A stretch of DNA of 64,000 bases, taken from Pseudomonadota bacterium (GTDB lineage Bacteria; Pseudomonadota; Gammaproteobacteria; Steroidobacterales; Steroidobacteraceae). The DNA lies in NCBI GenBank assembly GCA_018241505.1, contig JAFEDS010000013.1, positions 423,902 through 487,901 of the forward strand, in the 5' to 3' direction. A program made the position numbers and the translations under genes. This document shows positions 26,241 through 35,709 of this stretch, in pieces; the stretch's first letter is position 1, and each line of letters opens with the position of its first letter. Under the pieces are notes generated by a model. That model ran no database searches, was not told where the DNA came from, and saw only the letters and a program-made list of their open reading frames with translations.

Positions 26241-28105
26241 GGGGGTGCTCGCTTTGCTTCTTGCAAGAGGGTTTCGGCTGCCTTTTCCGCGATCATGTAG
26301 ACCGCGCTGACCACGAAGAAGCCGGGGATCCTGGGAAACACGGAGGCGTCGACGATGCGCAACCGGCGGGTTCCGTGCACCGCAAACGAGCTGTCAACCA
26401 CGCCGCCATTGGCTCGGAGTCCGATCGGACAGGAGCAGGAGGCGTGATGCCCCCAGGCGTTGTTGCGGACGTACTCGGCCAGTGCCGGCGCTGTGCGCGC
26501 CTGTGGGCCCGGCGCGCATTCTTCTGCGAACAGCCCGCATTCGAGCAGCGGGCGATTCAATTCGCGAATGAATTGAATGGTGTCCACGACCGCGGCGAGG
26601 TCGTGGCCCTGCGTGTCGTCGCCTTCCTCGAAGTAGTGAAACTCGATGCGCGGCGGGTCTCGGGGGTCCGCCGACTGCAACGTGACGGTTCCGGCGCTGT
26701 TGTGGGTATGGGCTTTCAACAGGGCCCAGGTCAGCCGGTCGTTGTACTTCCGCAGGTTGGCGGAGAAGCCGGGATAGTAGCCGTCGAACTGCGTGGGCAG
26801 CGCCATGCAGAAGATGTCAGGATCGGGGAGGTTGGGTGATGAGCGCCGGACAAAGGCGAGGGCGGCGCCGTTTGATGAATACAGCCCGTCACGATGCTCG
26901 TGCCAACGTTGCCAGACAGGATCGCCCCGCTCGAAGCGGGCACCCTCGAGCAACTTCCAGGGCTCGCGCATGCGATACGTGACCGCGACTTCGTAGCGGT
27001 CCTGCAGGTTTCGGCCGACGCCGGGCAGGTCGACGCGGACCGCGATCCCCTGGCGCCGAAGTTGCGCGGCGGGCCCGATGCCCGACAACATCAACAACTG
27101 GGGTGTGTTGAATGCCCCGCCACACAGGATCACCTCCCGCCGCGCGTGCACTTCACGACGCTCGCCCGGTGCAGGGGAGGCATTACAGTGAGCCTTGTAG
27201 AGCCGGGAACCTTTCAGGTACTCGACTCCGCAAGCGGCCCCCTCAGCGTCAAAGAGCACTCGGGTTGCGAGTGCATTCAACTCAATGTGCAGCCGGTCGC
27301 CGTGCTTTGCTGCCACATCGAGAAGCCGCTCCCGCGATCCGATACGCTGGCGCGAGCAGGTTGAGACGGGCGTGTAGCAAAGTCCCTCGAAGTCCTTCGC
27401 CCGCCACGGGCGGGCATTGGGATCCGCGGCGCTGTGAATCCATTGGGCGATCCTGGCAAGCGGATGCTTCAGGCGGCGGGCAAACTCGACGCTGGTCACC
27501 GCAATCATATTCAGCAACGCCTCGTCGCCGAGCGCTTCGGCTTCCAGTTCCTTGGGAGGTCTTTCGGTTTGCAGCCAGCCATCCCAGCCGTGTCCCGTGG
27601 GATCGAGTCCCAGATGCCGCAGAATCCGCCATAGGGGTCTGTGATGGCAGGCCTCGAGCTTGCGTGCATGCCGGCGCATACTGCGGGCGCTCCAGGAGCC
27701 GTCGCCTGTGAGTGCGCGGATGTGATTCCAGTCGGAATCATGCGCAAGCATGAAGATCATTGCGTTGTGTGCTGTACAGCCACCCAGCGTGGCCGCTCGC
27801 GGATACAACACGCCGCCGGTATGGGGGTCGGCTTTGAAATCGCGCTTCTGTTGCGTGTCATCCGAGTAGTGACGCACTGTGAAGTCCCAGCGCATCGCCG
27901 GGTTCTCACACGCGAAGGCGTGGAAACCGGGGACCGAGTAATCATCCGGCAGCCGTGGATCCGCCGTTTGCAGGTGATCGCCGCCCGCCTCGAGAACAAA
28001 CACCCGCATCCCGGACTCGGCCAGCCGGGCGGCGAGGGTTCCACCCCCCGCGCCCGATCCAACAATTACGTAGTCCCAGCCGCCTTCCGCATCGCTCATG
28101 GACAT
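26237..28105 (-). CDS. GMC-family FAD-dependent oxidoreductase
   Basis: 622 residues. The FAD dinucleotide-binding motif VGSGAGGGTLAARL is near 15-28, with the ribose-binding FVLEAGGD after it. The second GMC signature region is LCGGAFNTPQLLMLSGIGP near 325. The C-terminal catalytic histidine lies in GHHASCSCPIG, followed by LRIVDASVFPRIPGF. Such enzymes oxidise alcohols, sugars or sterol-like hydroxyls and pass electrons to O2 or a cytochrome. The gene begins 3 nt after the di-haem cytochrome gene, so an electron link between the two is plausible. No signal peptide is visible. Confidence 0.9.
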   Translation of the reverse strand: MSMSDAEGGWDYVIVGSGAGGGTLAARLAESGMRVFVLEAGGDHLQTADPRLPDDYSVPGFHAFACENPAMRWDFTVRHYSDDTQQKRDFKADPHTGGVLYPRAATLGGCTAHNAMIFMLAHDSDWNHIRALTGDGSWSARSMRRHARKLEACHHRPLWRILRHLGLDPTGHGWDGWLQTERPPKELEAEALGDEALLNMIAVTSVEFARRLKHPLARIAQWIHSAADPNARPWRAKDFEGLCYTPVSTCSRQRIGSRERLLDVAAKHGDRLHIELNALATRVLFDAEGAACGVEYLKGSRLYKAHCNASPAPGERREVHARREVILCGGAFNTPQLLMLSGIGPAAQLRRQGIAVRVDLPGVGRNLQDRYEVAVTYRMREPWKLLEGARFERGDPVWQRWHEHRDGLYSSNGAALAFVRRSSPNLPDPDIFCMALPTQFDGYYPGFSANLRKYNDRLTWALLKAHTHNSAGTVTLQSADPRDPPRIEFHYFEEGDDTQGHDLAAVVDTIQFIRELNRPLLECGLFAEECAPGPQARTAPALAEYVRNNAWGHHASCSCPIGLRANGGVVDSSFAVHGTRRLRIVDASVFPRIPGFFVVSAVYMIAEKAAETLLQEAKRAPP

Positions 28106-28108
28106 CCG

Positions 28109-30568
28109 TCAGAAGGTCTTCAGGAACGTAATCAGTGCGCGCTTGTCATCGTCGCTCAGCTCCGGCTCCTTGCCGAACGACTGCTCGTCCTTGCTGAGCC
28201 CATCCTGGTCATTGAACTGCCGGGTGCCGAAATAGTGGCCGCGATTGCCGACCAGGTCCGGGCACTTGCTGAGCGCCAACAGGGGCCGGGCGAGGTTGGA
28301 CAGCCTGCTTTCCAATTTCTCATCGGACTGGCCGATGCTGCCGAGCAGGTCTGCCTGCAACGTCAACAACACCTTGGTCACTTCACGGTAGTGGTTGACC
28401 CGGGCCGCGGCGGTGTCGCTCTCGGGCAGCAACCTGAGGTTGGCGAGCAGCCCCACCGGCATGCCTTTGGGGATGGGCCCGATCTCAATGTCGCCGCCCT
28501 GGCTCACAAATCGAGGTAACCACCAGTGTGCGTCCTTGCGCAGTGGCTGCAGTGCCTCCGGCACGAATCCCACCGGGATGGTCAACTGACTGACCTGGGT
28601 CGTCCGGTCGATTGCGCCGGGAATCTTGTTGCCGAGGACCGCATCCTGGTCGCGCTTCTCGGGCCACAGCATCTGCTCAATGGAGGCATCAAACACCTTC
28701 ACGCGGCTCGCGACTGAAGGATCGGGGTCAAAAGGCCCGACCGAGTTGTTCAGGAGGAAGGGCGCTGTCGACCACATGCTGATGAGCGACGGCACGCGCG
28801 TGTAGCCACGGCCGCCGCCAGGCATTTCGTACTGGAAGGGCTCGCCGGTGAACGGATCGTACAGGGTCACCGCGCCCACGCTCGGCAGTTGCTTGTACGA
28901 ATGAGACGAGAAGTTGTCCCAGATGTTGCCGGCAATCCCGTTGGTGGCCAGCGGGCTGCAGGCATTCGTACGCAACAGGGTGACGGGTATGCGAGCGTCC
29001 GTTGACAGGTAGTTACCATCCAGGAAATCCGCAGCGGCCACGATCGCGCGCATGAGCGTCTTGTATTGATCCGACTGTGTCCAGGTCCAGTAGCGCTTGA
29101 AGCATTCGAGATACAGCGAGCCCGCGCACCGCTCCGAATCGAGATTCAGATCCGGCGGCGGTGGCGGCGCCTTGCTGGAATGGCAGCGCGCGCAGGTGTC
29201 CGCAAACACCTCCTTGCCATGAGCCAGGAGCTTCGCGTCGCTGCTCAGGTACTGACTGCCGCCGGGCGCGTCCTTCAACCGGTCCGGCCGTGCCGCTTTG
29301 AGGAAGAAGAGTGCCTGGTTGCCGGTACCGGCTTCCGTGGCCTGCCAGTAGCTGGAGTTCTTCTGCGCAACCGCAATCTCAATCGGCGAGATGGGCTTGC
29401 CGCCCACCACCGGATTGAAGTGCGTCAACCATTCCTCGCTGAACAGGCCGATGTTGAGATACACGCGGTTCAGGGCGCCGAGCAGGCCCACTGAGTCGGC
29501 GCCATCCTTGAGCACGTGCGGTGTGCGCACGACACCGTTGGCAGCATCATAGTAGCCGGCCAACTGCTTGTTGTTGAGCTCGCCGCCGGCGAGCTTCTCG
29601 TGCCAGAGTTTCTGGGCGAGCCCCAGGCGCGAGACGAAGTCGTACACCGCGTTCATGGTGCGCGGATTGTTGATGTTGTCCGTGGAGATCAGCGAGGTGT
29701 CCATGGAGCCCGGCCGGTAGGTCTTCACCAACTGGTACATGAAGTTCTTCTGACCTTGCGGATGATTCGAGTTGAATATGAACAGGCGGTCGACCCACAT
29801 GTACTGGGCACCCACCGATGAGCTGAGATTGGCGTAGGTCGGGGCGCCGGGATCGGCCGGCGGCGCGACGGGACTCGGTCCCACGTGGCAGAAGCCGCAC
29901 GACATGCCGACCCGGTAGGGGCGGATGAGATCCTTGCGGTTGTAGTAGGAAGGATCGGTGTAGTAGCGCTCGGGATCCCACTCCTTCGCCGCCTTGGCGT
30001 CGAAGTCGGGATTGGGAAACAGCCGCAGCCCGAGGATGCCGGTGGCGTAACCGTAGTAGGAACCCACAGGCTCGGTTTTCCCGCGCGCGCCGGTAACGAC
30101 GCCCGGGTATTTCTTCTCGTTCTCGAAGGGGTCGGCCGGACAGTCCTGGCCGCGCACATCGAGCCACAGGCCGTGGCGCGCCGGATCCGGGCCTGTTGGA
30201 TTCTGGAAGCAGGGCTCGTTGACTAACCCGAGATAGGTCCAGCGATTGGCGCGCGAGTAGCCGAGGCTGGGATGCGAGCTGATGGCCTTCAACAGATCGA
30301 ACGCCCCGAAAGTGTACTGCGTCATCTCGTTCCAGAAGCGGTCGTTGCCGCCGGTCCAGACGAGCCACATGTTGCGACCCTTGATTTCCTCCGCACTGAG
30401 GGCAAGCCCGCCATCCATGTCGTGGAAATAGTCCTCATCGGCATGCGGGAACGAGGCGGCGGTCCGGCCCGCGGCCAGAGCCTCGTCCTTGACGGCCCCG
30501 GATTGGGGTTTGGGCTGGCAGGCCGCCAGTAGCAGGCACAGCACCGCCAGTGTTGTTCTCAACCTCAT
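28109..30568 (-). CDS. Di-haem c-type cytochrome lipoprotein (RoxA-like haem placement)
   Basis: 819 residues from the ATG at 30568, which has a GGGGGAG ribosome-binding site and starts a clean signal peptide with lipobox LLAAC (C17); the frame is open 40 codons further but without such a signal. Two haem c motifs are CGFCH (224-228) and CARCH (459-463). The long region before the first haem, and ~235 residues between haems, differ from MauG/CcpA peroxidases. They recall the rubber oxygenases RoxA/RoxB, where the first haem is near residue 190. It would sit on the outer or inner membrane facing the periplasm. It is the first gene of the operon. Substrate unknown. Confidence 0.8.
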   Translation of the reverse strand: MRLRTTLAVLCLLLAACQPKPQSGAVKDEALAAGRTAASFPHADEDYFHDMDGGLALSAEEIKGRNMWLVWTGGNDRFWNEMTQYTFGAFDLLKAISSHPSLGYSRANRWTYLGLVNEPCFQNPTGPDPARHGLWLDVRGQDCPADPFENEKKYPGVVTGARGKTEPVGSYYGYATGILGLRLFPNPDFDAKAAKEWDPERYYTDPSYYNRKDLIRPYRVGMSCGFCHVGPSPVAPPADPGAPTYANLSSSVGAQYMWVDRLFIFNSNHPQGQKNFMYQLVKTYRPGSMDTSLISTDNINNPRTMNAVYDFVSRLGLAQKLWHEKLAGGELNNKQLAGYYDAANGVVRTPHVLKDGADSVGLLGALNRVYLNIGLFSEEWLTHFNPVVGGKPISPIEIAVAQKNSSYWQATEAGTGNQALFFLKAARPDRLKDAPGGSQYLSSDAKLLAHGKEVFADTCARCHSSKAPPPPPDLNLDSERCAGSLYLECFKRYWTWTQSDQYKTLMRAIVAAADFLDGNYLSTDARIPVTLLRTNACSPLATNGIAGNIWDNFSSHSYKQLPSVGAVTLYDPFTGEPFQYEMPGGGRGYTRVPSLISMWSTAPFLLNNSVGPFDPDPSVASRVKVFDASIEQMLWPEKRDQDAVLGNKIPGAIDRTTQVSQLTIPVGFVPEALQPLRKDAHWWLPRFVSQGGDIEIGPIPKGMPVGLLANLRLLPESDTAAARVNHYREVTKVLLTLQADLLGSIGQSDEKLESRLSNLARPLLALSKCPDLVGNRGHYFGTRQFNDQDGLSKDEQSFGKEPELSDDDKRALITFLKTF

Positions 30569-30643
30569 CGCCGTCGCTCCCCCATCGTCTCGTTCTAGCC
30601 TGTCATCAAGCGCGGATTTATCGCACGCAGTGGCGTGATTTGA

Positions 30644-30823
30644 ACAGGTGACAGCTTCGCGGGCGAGCCGGATTGTTGGTCCAGGCACTACCGGCTCGAT
30701 GCGGCAACCAATAACACCAACGACTCGGATTACAACGTCAACTGGGGGAGCAACGGCGGGGTACCTGCGAACCCGGTCACATTCAACCAGGCGGGTAACA
30801 TATTGGGCACGCCCGCACCTTGA
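30644..30823 (+). pseudogene. Possible remnant of a secreted or outer-membrane protein gene (C-terminal end)
   Basis: A 59-codon open stretch after an in-frame TGA (30641-30643) ends at TGA 30821-30823 and lacks a convincing start. It encodes a protein-like, Asn/Gly/Asp-rich sequence (NNTNDSDYNVNWGSNGG, PVTFNQAGNILGTPAP) unlike the Arg/Ala-rich shadows of the other frames. That composition is common in surface or secreted proteins such as TonB-dependent receptors. It may be a decayed gene end in the 287-nt gap upstream of the cytochrome gene, but chance cannot be excluded. Confidence 0.3.
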
Positions 30824-30855
30824 AGCTGCAGGGCGGCATCAGGTTCTGGAAGCGC

Positions 30856-31305
30856 TTACCAGCGGCTGGGCAAAGGTGTGACGCCGCGCACAAAACGGCG
30901 GGCGTGGAAGATTGGCTTCAAGGCCAGGGTGAGCTTGGTCATGCCATCGGCATATTGAGCACCCTGCAGGCGGTAACCGGTCCGCGTGCGGATGGCGCGC
31001 CAGGCCCGTCCGAAGCCATCGGTGCTGCAGCGGTGTGTGATTCCGGAAGGCGGCACCATGCGCCACCAGCTCGGATGCGCGAAGCCGTGGCGGGTCAGAT
31101 CGAAGGGCATTCCCGAAATGTTGAAATTCATTTCGATTTCTTCACGGTCCGGGAAGTCCTGCAGAGCGCTTTGCGGCAGAAAGGTCAACCGTACCTGGTT
31201 GAACCGGACGCCGCTGTAGTGGGCTGTCAGCGCCTGACATTCCTCGTCGCCGTAGCGGAATATCAGCAGCCGGCAGCCATCGTCGTATTGGTACGCTTCG
31301 CTCAT
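30856..31305 (-). CDS. Hypothetical protein
   Basis: 149 residues if started at the ATG at 31305 (MSEAYQYDDGCRLLIFRYGDEE). The frame is open farther upstream to 31512, but that part is arginine-rich and shadow-like. No signal peptide, membrane segment or known motif is visible. The composition is mixed alpha/beta with three tryptophans, including the pair in AHPSWWRM. It stands alone between the cytochrome operon and the sensor kinase. A real gene is likely from the protein-like middle, but the function is unknown. Confidence 0.5.
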   Translation of the reverse strand: MSEAYQYDDGCRLLIFRYGDEECQALTAHYSGVRFNQVRLTFLPQSALQDFPDREEIEMNFNISGMPFDLTRHGFAHPSWWRMVPPSGITHRCSTDGFGRAWRAIRTRTGYRLQGAQYADGMTKLTLALKPIFHARRFVRGVTPLPSRW

Positions 31306-31583
31306 GTCGGTATTCTTCAACAATTGTTCATAAGCTCGTTGAGTGTGCGAGCCGGACACCCGAAACGCATCATCCTGCGGTCTGCGGCGCCTCAGGAATC
31401 GCGCCGGCTGCCAATGCGTTGTGGTGATTTTCACTAGCTGCGACGCGACAGTGCCGCGGAACGTTGCCGCCGCCGCACTGCGTGTGTCACCCTGACAGCC
31501 TGCCGGCTCCAAGCCTGCAGGGCCATCATGCCTTGCTGCAACGCTTCCGGACCGGTCGCAGTGCGCAGATAAAGGAACTCGTT

Positions 31584-34259
31584 GTGGCTACTGCATCGCA
31601 CCAGGTGCTGCCGCTATGTTGCAGTGCCTTTTTTCGTTCGCCGCCGGCCTTTGCCGCCCTCCAAGCATGGGTTATGGAGGATCTGCTGGAGCGCGCGCTG
31701 GCCGACCGACCGGTGCGCCTGTGGATTCCCGCCTGTGGTACGGGCGAGCAGGCCTATTCCATCGCAATGTTGCTGAGCGAGTATTTCCACGGCTACGGGC
31801 GCCAGCCGAATGTCAGGATTTTTGCAACCGACACGGAGGCCAACTCCATCAAGGTGGCGCGGGCGGGGGTGTATTGCGACTCGGACCTGCAGGGCGTGTC
31901 CGCAGAGCGGTTACAGCAGTTCTTCCAGCGCCATGGCACCCACCGCTACCGGGTGAGTCCCGCGCTGCGCGACAGTGTTGTGTTTGCCATACATGATTTT
32001 GACAATGATCCGCCGCTCTCCCGGCTGGACTTTATCGACTGTCATAGCGCCCTGGCGCGCCTGCCCCAGCAAAGTCGCACGCGGTTGTATGCGTTGTTGC
32101 ATTTTGCACTCAATGCGGGCGGTCACCTGTTGCTGAGTGCCGATGAGGCCATCAGCCCTTCAACGGACCTGTTCCAGGTCGTGGACGTGGAGGGCTACAT
32201 CTTCCGGCGCCTCGGGGGCGCACATGAGCCGATCCCGCTGGAGGTGCTGGAGCACTCGGTGGAAGTAGCGCACCATTCACACGAGTCCGGTACCTGGCCG
32301 GCCGACACTGCCCGGCGCCGCCCGGGCTGCCTCACCACGCAGGAAGAGTTCCAGTCGGCGCACGAGGATCTCGTCGCCGCACGCGAGCAACTGTTGTCTC
32401 TGAATGAAGAGCTGACCGCCATCAACAGTCAGCTTGCCGCGCGGGTTGCCGAGCTCGAGGGTGCGCGGAACAACCTGGCGGATCTGTTGGGTGCCGCCCA
32501 CCTGGCGGTGCTGATCCTGGATGCGGAGCTGCGTATCGAGCGGTTCACGGCCTCGGCCGGCCAATTGTTGAATTTATGTGACAGTGACCTGGGCCGTCAG
32601 TGGACGGCCGTGGCGCGTGGCTTCGATGAGCAGCTCGCCATCGACGCCCAACTCACCATTGAGACCCGTACACCGATCGAAAAAACCGTCGTCAGTCCGC
32701 ACCACAAGTGCTTCCTGCGACGGGTACAGGTCTATCGCGGGGAGGGCGCCAAAGTGGGCGGTGTCGTGGTCAGCTTCGTCGACATCACCCGGCAGATTGA
32801 ATCCGATGCGCAGCTACGGCGGTTTGCAGCCATGTTGCGGGATTCGGCCGATGCCATTGTCGTGATGGATTTCGGTGGCCGCATCGTCGCCTGGAATCGG
32901 GGTGCCCAGCGGCTCTACGGCTATCCCCAAGCGGAAGCCCTGAAGCTCAACGTACGCGACCTCATGACCGGGGATCGTCTCGACTCGACCCTGGAGGTGA
33001 TGCGGCGGGTTGCCCGTGGCGAAGCCATGCCATCTTTTGATACTCAACGGCGCACCCGGGACGGCCGGATCGTCGATGTTTCCGCCACTGTTGCGTTGCT
33101 GTTCGACGCGGCCGGAAACCCCGAATCACTGGCGGCGACAGAACGTGACATCACGGCGCGCCGGCGGGCGGAAGACGAAACGCGGATGCTGAACGCGCGG
33201 CTGGAGCAGCGAGTCGCCGAGCGCGCTGCGGACCTGCAGCACAGTGAAGAGCAGATCAGGGCCATTCTGGATGCAACCGCGGATGCCGTCGTGACCATTG
33301 ACATCCTGGGCCGGATTGCCACTTTCAACCGGGCGGCGGAGCGGATTTTCGGCTACGCGGCCAATGAGGTGATTGGCGAGAACGTCAATGTCCTCATCCC
33401 GCCCCAGGAACGGGTCGGCCATTACGGCTACAAGGCGACCGCCACGCGCTCCTTCTACACCCGCCTCATCGGGCGCAGCCACGAAATTGCCGGGCGCCGC
33501 AAGGATGGCAGCGTGTTCCCCATCCAGCTCAGTGTGAATGCAGTCGAGGGCCGGGACCTGTTTGTCGGCGTGGCCCGTGATATGACCGAGCACAAGGCGC
33601 TGCAGAAAGAGATCATTGATGTGGCCATGCTCGAACAGCGCCGCATCGGCCAGGAGCTGCACGATGGCACCCAACAGGAGCTCACGGGCCTGGGTCTGCT
33701 GGCCATGAGCCTGGCGGAGTCATTGAGCCGCAACAATGCGACGGCCGCGAGCCAGGTGGCTTTCCGCGTCGCGCGCGGAATCGAACAGTGCAACCAGCGG
33801 GTCCGCTCACTGGCCCGCGGCATGGTGCCGGTGCCCATCGATCGCGAGGGTCTGATGACCGCGCTCGCGGAGTTGGCGCGACAGACCACCGAAATCCACG
33901 GCATTCCCTGTGGCTTTGAATGCCCGGCGCCGGTGGAGCTGGTGCACGACAATGAGTCGACCCACCTGTATCGCATCGCCCAGGAGGCGGTCAGCAACGC
34001 CACCCGCCATGCCAGGGCGAGTGCCATCTGGATCCGTCTCGAGCAGGTGGATGGACGTTTGCTGCTGGAAGTACAGGATTCCGGCATCGGCCTGCATGGG
34101 GCGCCCAACAGTGGCAAGGGCGTGGGACTGCGGCTGATGGAGCACCGTTGCGCCATGATCGGCGGCAACTTTTCCATCGAGCCGCGGCAGGATGGGGGAA
34201 CCTGCATCGCCTGCTCGGTGTTGCGCACGCAGAGCCACAACAACCGGGAAGCGAATTGA
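31584..34259 (+). CDS. CheR-like/PAS hybrid sensor histidine kinase (NarL-type)
   Basis: 891 residues from GTG 31584, chosen for its AAAGGA ribosome-binding site; a TTG at 31464 would add 40 unlikely residues. Domains: a CheR-like methyltransferase domain (about 15-210, SAM motif PACGTGEQAYS 49-59), a coiled coil (255-300), PAS regions near 300-405, 415-525 and 555-670, a HisKA_3 dimerisation domain with phospho-acceptor H693 in QELHDG, and a HATPase (about 780-885, DSGIGL). The usual CRN of CheR reads CHS at 153-155 and no CheB domain is present, so the methyltransferase part may be only a sensor. It is followed 2 nt later by its response regulator. The signal is unknown. Confidence 0.85.
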   Translation: MATASHQVLPLCCSAFFRSPPAFAALQAWVMEDLLERALADRPVRLWIPACGTGEQAYSIAMLLSEYFHGYGRQPNVRIFATDTEANSIKVARAGVYCDSDLQGVSAERLQQFFQRHGTHRYRVSPALRDSVVFAIHDFDNDPPLSRLDFIDCHSALARLPQQSRTRLYALLHFALNAGGHLLLSADEAISPSTDLFQVVDVEGYIFRRLGGAHEPIPLEVLEHSVEVAHHSHESGTWPADTARRRPGCLTTQEEFQSAHEDLVAAREQLLSLNEELTAINSQLAARVAELEGARNNLADLLGAAHLAVLILDAELRIERFTASAGQLLNLCDSDLGRQWTAVARGFDEQLAIDAQLTIETRTPIEKTVVSPHHKCFLRRVQVYRGEGAKVGGVVVSFVDITRQIESDAQLRRFAAMLRDSADAIVVMDFGGRIVAWNRGAQRLYGYPQAEALKLNVRDLMTGDRLDSTLEVMRRVARGEAMPSFDTQRRTRDGRIVDVSATVALLFDAAGNPESLAATERDITARRRAEDETRMLNARLEQRVAERAADLQHSEEQIRAILDATADAVVTIDILGRIATFNRAAERIFGYAANEVIGENVNVLIPPQERVGHYGYKATATRSFYTRLIGRSHEIAGRRKDGSVFPIQLSVNAVEGRDLFVGVARDMTEHKALQKEIIDVAMLEQRRIGQELHDGTQQELTGLGLLAMSLAESLSRNNATAASQVAFRVARGIEQCNQRVRSLARGMVPVPIDREGLMTALAELARQTTEIHGIPCGFECPAPVELVHDNESTHLYRIAQEAVSNATRHARASAIWIRLEQVDGRLLLEVQDSGIGLHGAPNSGKGVGLRLMEHRCAMIGGNFSIEPRQDGGTCIACSVLRTQSHNNREAN

Positions 34260-34261
34260 GC

Positions 34262-34927
34262 ATGGAACCCAGAACGTCGGGGACGGGCCGCGTCAGCATT
34301 GCCATCGTCGACGATCACCCGCTGGTGCGGGAGGGCCTGGCAGCCCGTATCTCGGCGCAGCCGGACATGGAGGTGTGCGGGGAAGCGGATGACATCGAGT
34401 CGGCAATGGAGTTGATTGCCGCGAGCCGGCCGGCGCTGGTGATTGTGGATATTGCGCTTCGGGACGGGCACGGCATCGACCTGATCAAGCGGATCGTGGC
34501 CGCGGGCATCGACACCCGCATGCTCGTGGTCAGCGCCTATGACGAGTCACTGTTTGCCGAACGGGCCTTGCGCGCCGGGGCCCTGGGCTACATCAACAAG
34601 CAGGAGCTGCAGGGCAAGGTCGTTGAAGCGCTGCGGACGGTTTTGCGCGGCGAGCGCTATCTGAGCTCAGCCATGGCACAGCGCCTGATTGCGCAGGCCA
34701 TCGGCAGCAGGGCCGCGCAAGGCGGCACGGAGGCGCTCACTGACCGCGAGCTGCAGATATTCCAACTGGTGGGGCGCGGCAAGAGCACTCGGGAGATTGC
34801 CAACGAGCTGAATGTCAGCGTGCACACGATCGATTCTCACCGCGAACACATTCGCGCCAAGCTCGACTTGCGCAGCGGCACCGAGCTCATTCAGCGCGCG
34901 GTGCAGTGGCACATTGAAAACGGCTGA
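34262..34927 (+). CDS. LuxR/NarL-family response regulator
   Basis: 221 residues from the ATG at 34262, 2 nt after the kinase stop. The receiver domain (10-125) has acidic pair D17/D18, phospho-acceptor D63 in VIVDIAL, the conserved S91 in VVSAYD and K113. The helix-turn-helix covers about 157-215 (LTDRELQIFQLVGRG and the recognition helix VSVHTIDSHREHI). It is the cognate partner of the upstream kinase. Target genes cannot be read from the window; the divergent oxidative operon upstream and the DUF1345 gene downstream are neighbours to test. Confidence 0.93.
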   Translation: MEPRTSGTGRVSIAIVDDHPLVREGLAARISAQPDMEVCGEADDIESAMELIAASRPALVIVDIALRDGHGIDLIKRIVAAGIDTRMLVVSAYDESLFAERALRAGALGYINKQELQGKVVEALRTVLRGERYLSSAMAQRLIAQAIGSRAAQGGTEALTDRELQIFQLVGRGKSTREIANELNVSVHTIDSHREHIRAKLDLRSGTELIQRAVQWHIENG

Positions 34928-34977
34928 CGCAGGTCCCGCACTGGCTATCTCGGCCCATCCGGTCTCACAATGCGGGA

Positions 34978-35709
34978 ATGAGAGGGCGAAGAAACCGCCG
35001 GGTGTCCCGGCCCAATCCCGCTTCCGCCGCGGCCCGTTCGGGCCAGCGCTCGACCTGGAACATGCTGGTGTGGAACCACATCAAGCTGTGGCTGGCCACT
35101 CTCGTGGGTATCGTCCTGGTTTTTGCTTTGCCCTCGCGTTGGGACTGGATCGTCAGGGTTCTCGCGGGTTGGAACGGAGCGATCTTTGTTCTGGTGCCCT
35201 TAACCTATGTGTGGATGCGCAAGCTCGATGCCGGGGCGCTGCGCGCCAAATACCAGGAAGAGGATCCAACTGCGCCGATGATCCTGCTCGTAACGGTGAT
35301 CGGTGCGCTCCTCAGCGTGCTCGGCATCATTGCGTTGCTATCGACGGCCAGACAGGTCCCTCCCGGCGAGCGCGCGGCCCATTCCGTACTTGCATGTATG
35401 ACGATCGTGAGTTCGTGGGCGCTGGTGCACACCATGTTCACCATCCGCTATGCCGATATGTTCTACAGCGTGTTGGGCGACGATCCGCCGCCGCTTTCAT
35501 TTCCCGACACCACGGAACCGCTGTTCTGGGACTTTGTGTACTTCGCGTTCACCATCGGGGTGGCGTGTCAGACGGCGGACGTGTCAACCCGTCAGACTGA
35601 CATGCGCAAGATGGTTACGATCCATAGTGTGATCGCGTTCGTGTTCAATCTCGTCATCCTGGGCTTCGCGGTCAACGTTTCCGCGGGGTTACTCAACGGC
35701 AATCAATGA
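34978..35709 (+). CDS. DUF1345 integral membrane protein
   Basis: 243 residues with a basic N-terminus and about five hydrophobic helices. The pattern fits the DUF1345 family: [14 protein letters not shown], then [34 protein letters not shown] and [17 protein letters not shown]. No biochemical role is established for the family. It starts 50 nt after the response-regulator gene. Its end overlaps the end of the convergent dehydratase gene by 7 nt (35703-35709), leaving no room for a terminator between them. Confidence 0.85.
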   Translation: MRGRRNRRVSRPNPASAAARSGQRSTWNMLVWNHIKLWLATLVGIVLVFALPSRWDWIVRVLAGWNGAIFVLVPLTYVWMRKLDAGALRAKYQEEDPTAPMILLVTVIGALLSVLGIIALLSTARQVPPGERAAHSVLACMTIVSSWALVHTMFTIRYADMFYSVLGDDPPPLSFPDTTEPLFWDFVYFAFTIGVACQTADVSTRQTDMRKMVTIHSVIAFVFNLVILGFAVNVSAGLLNGNQ

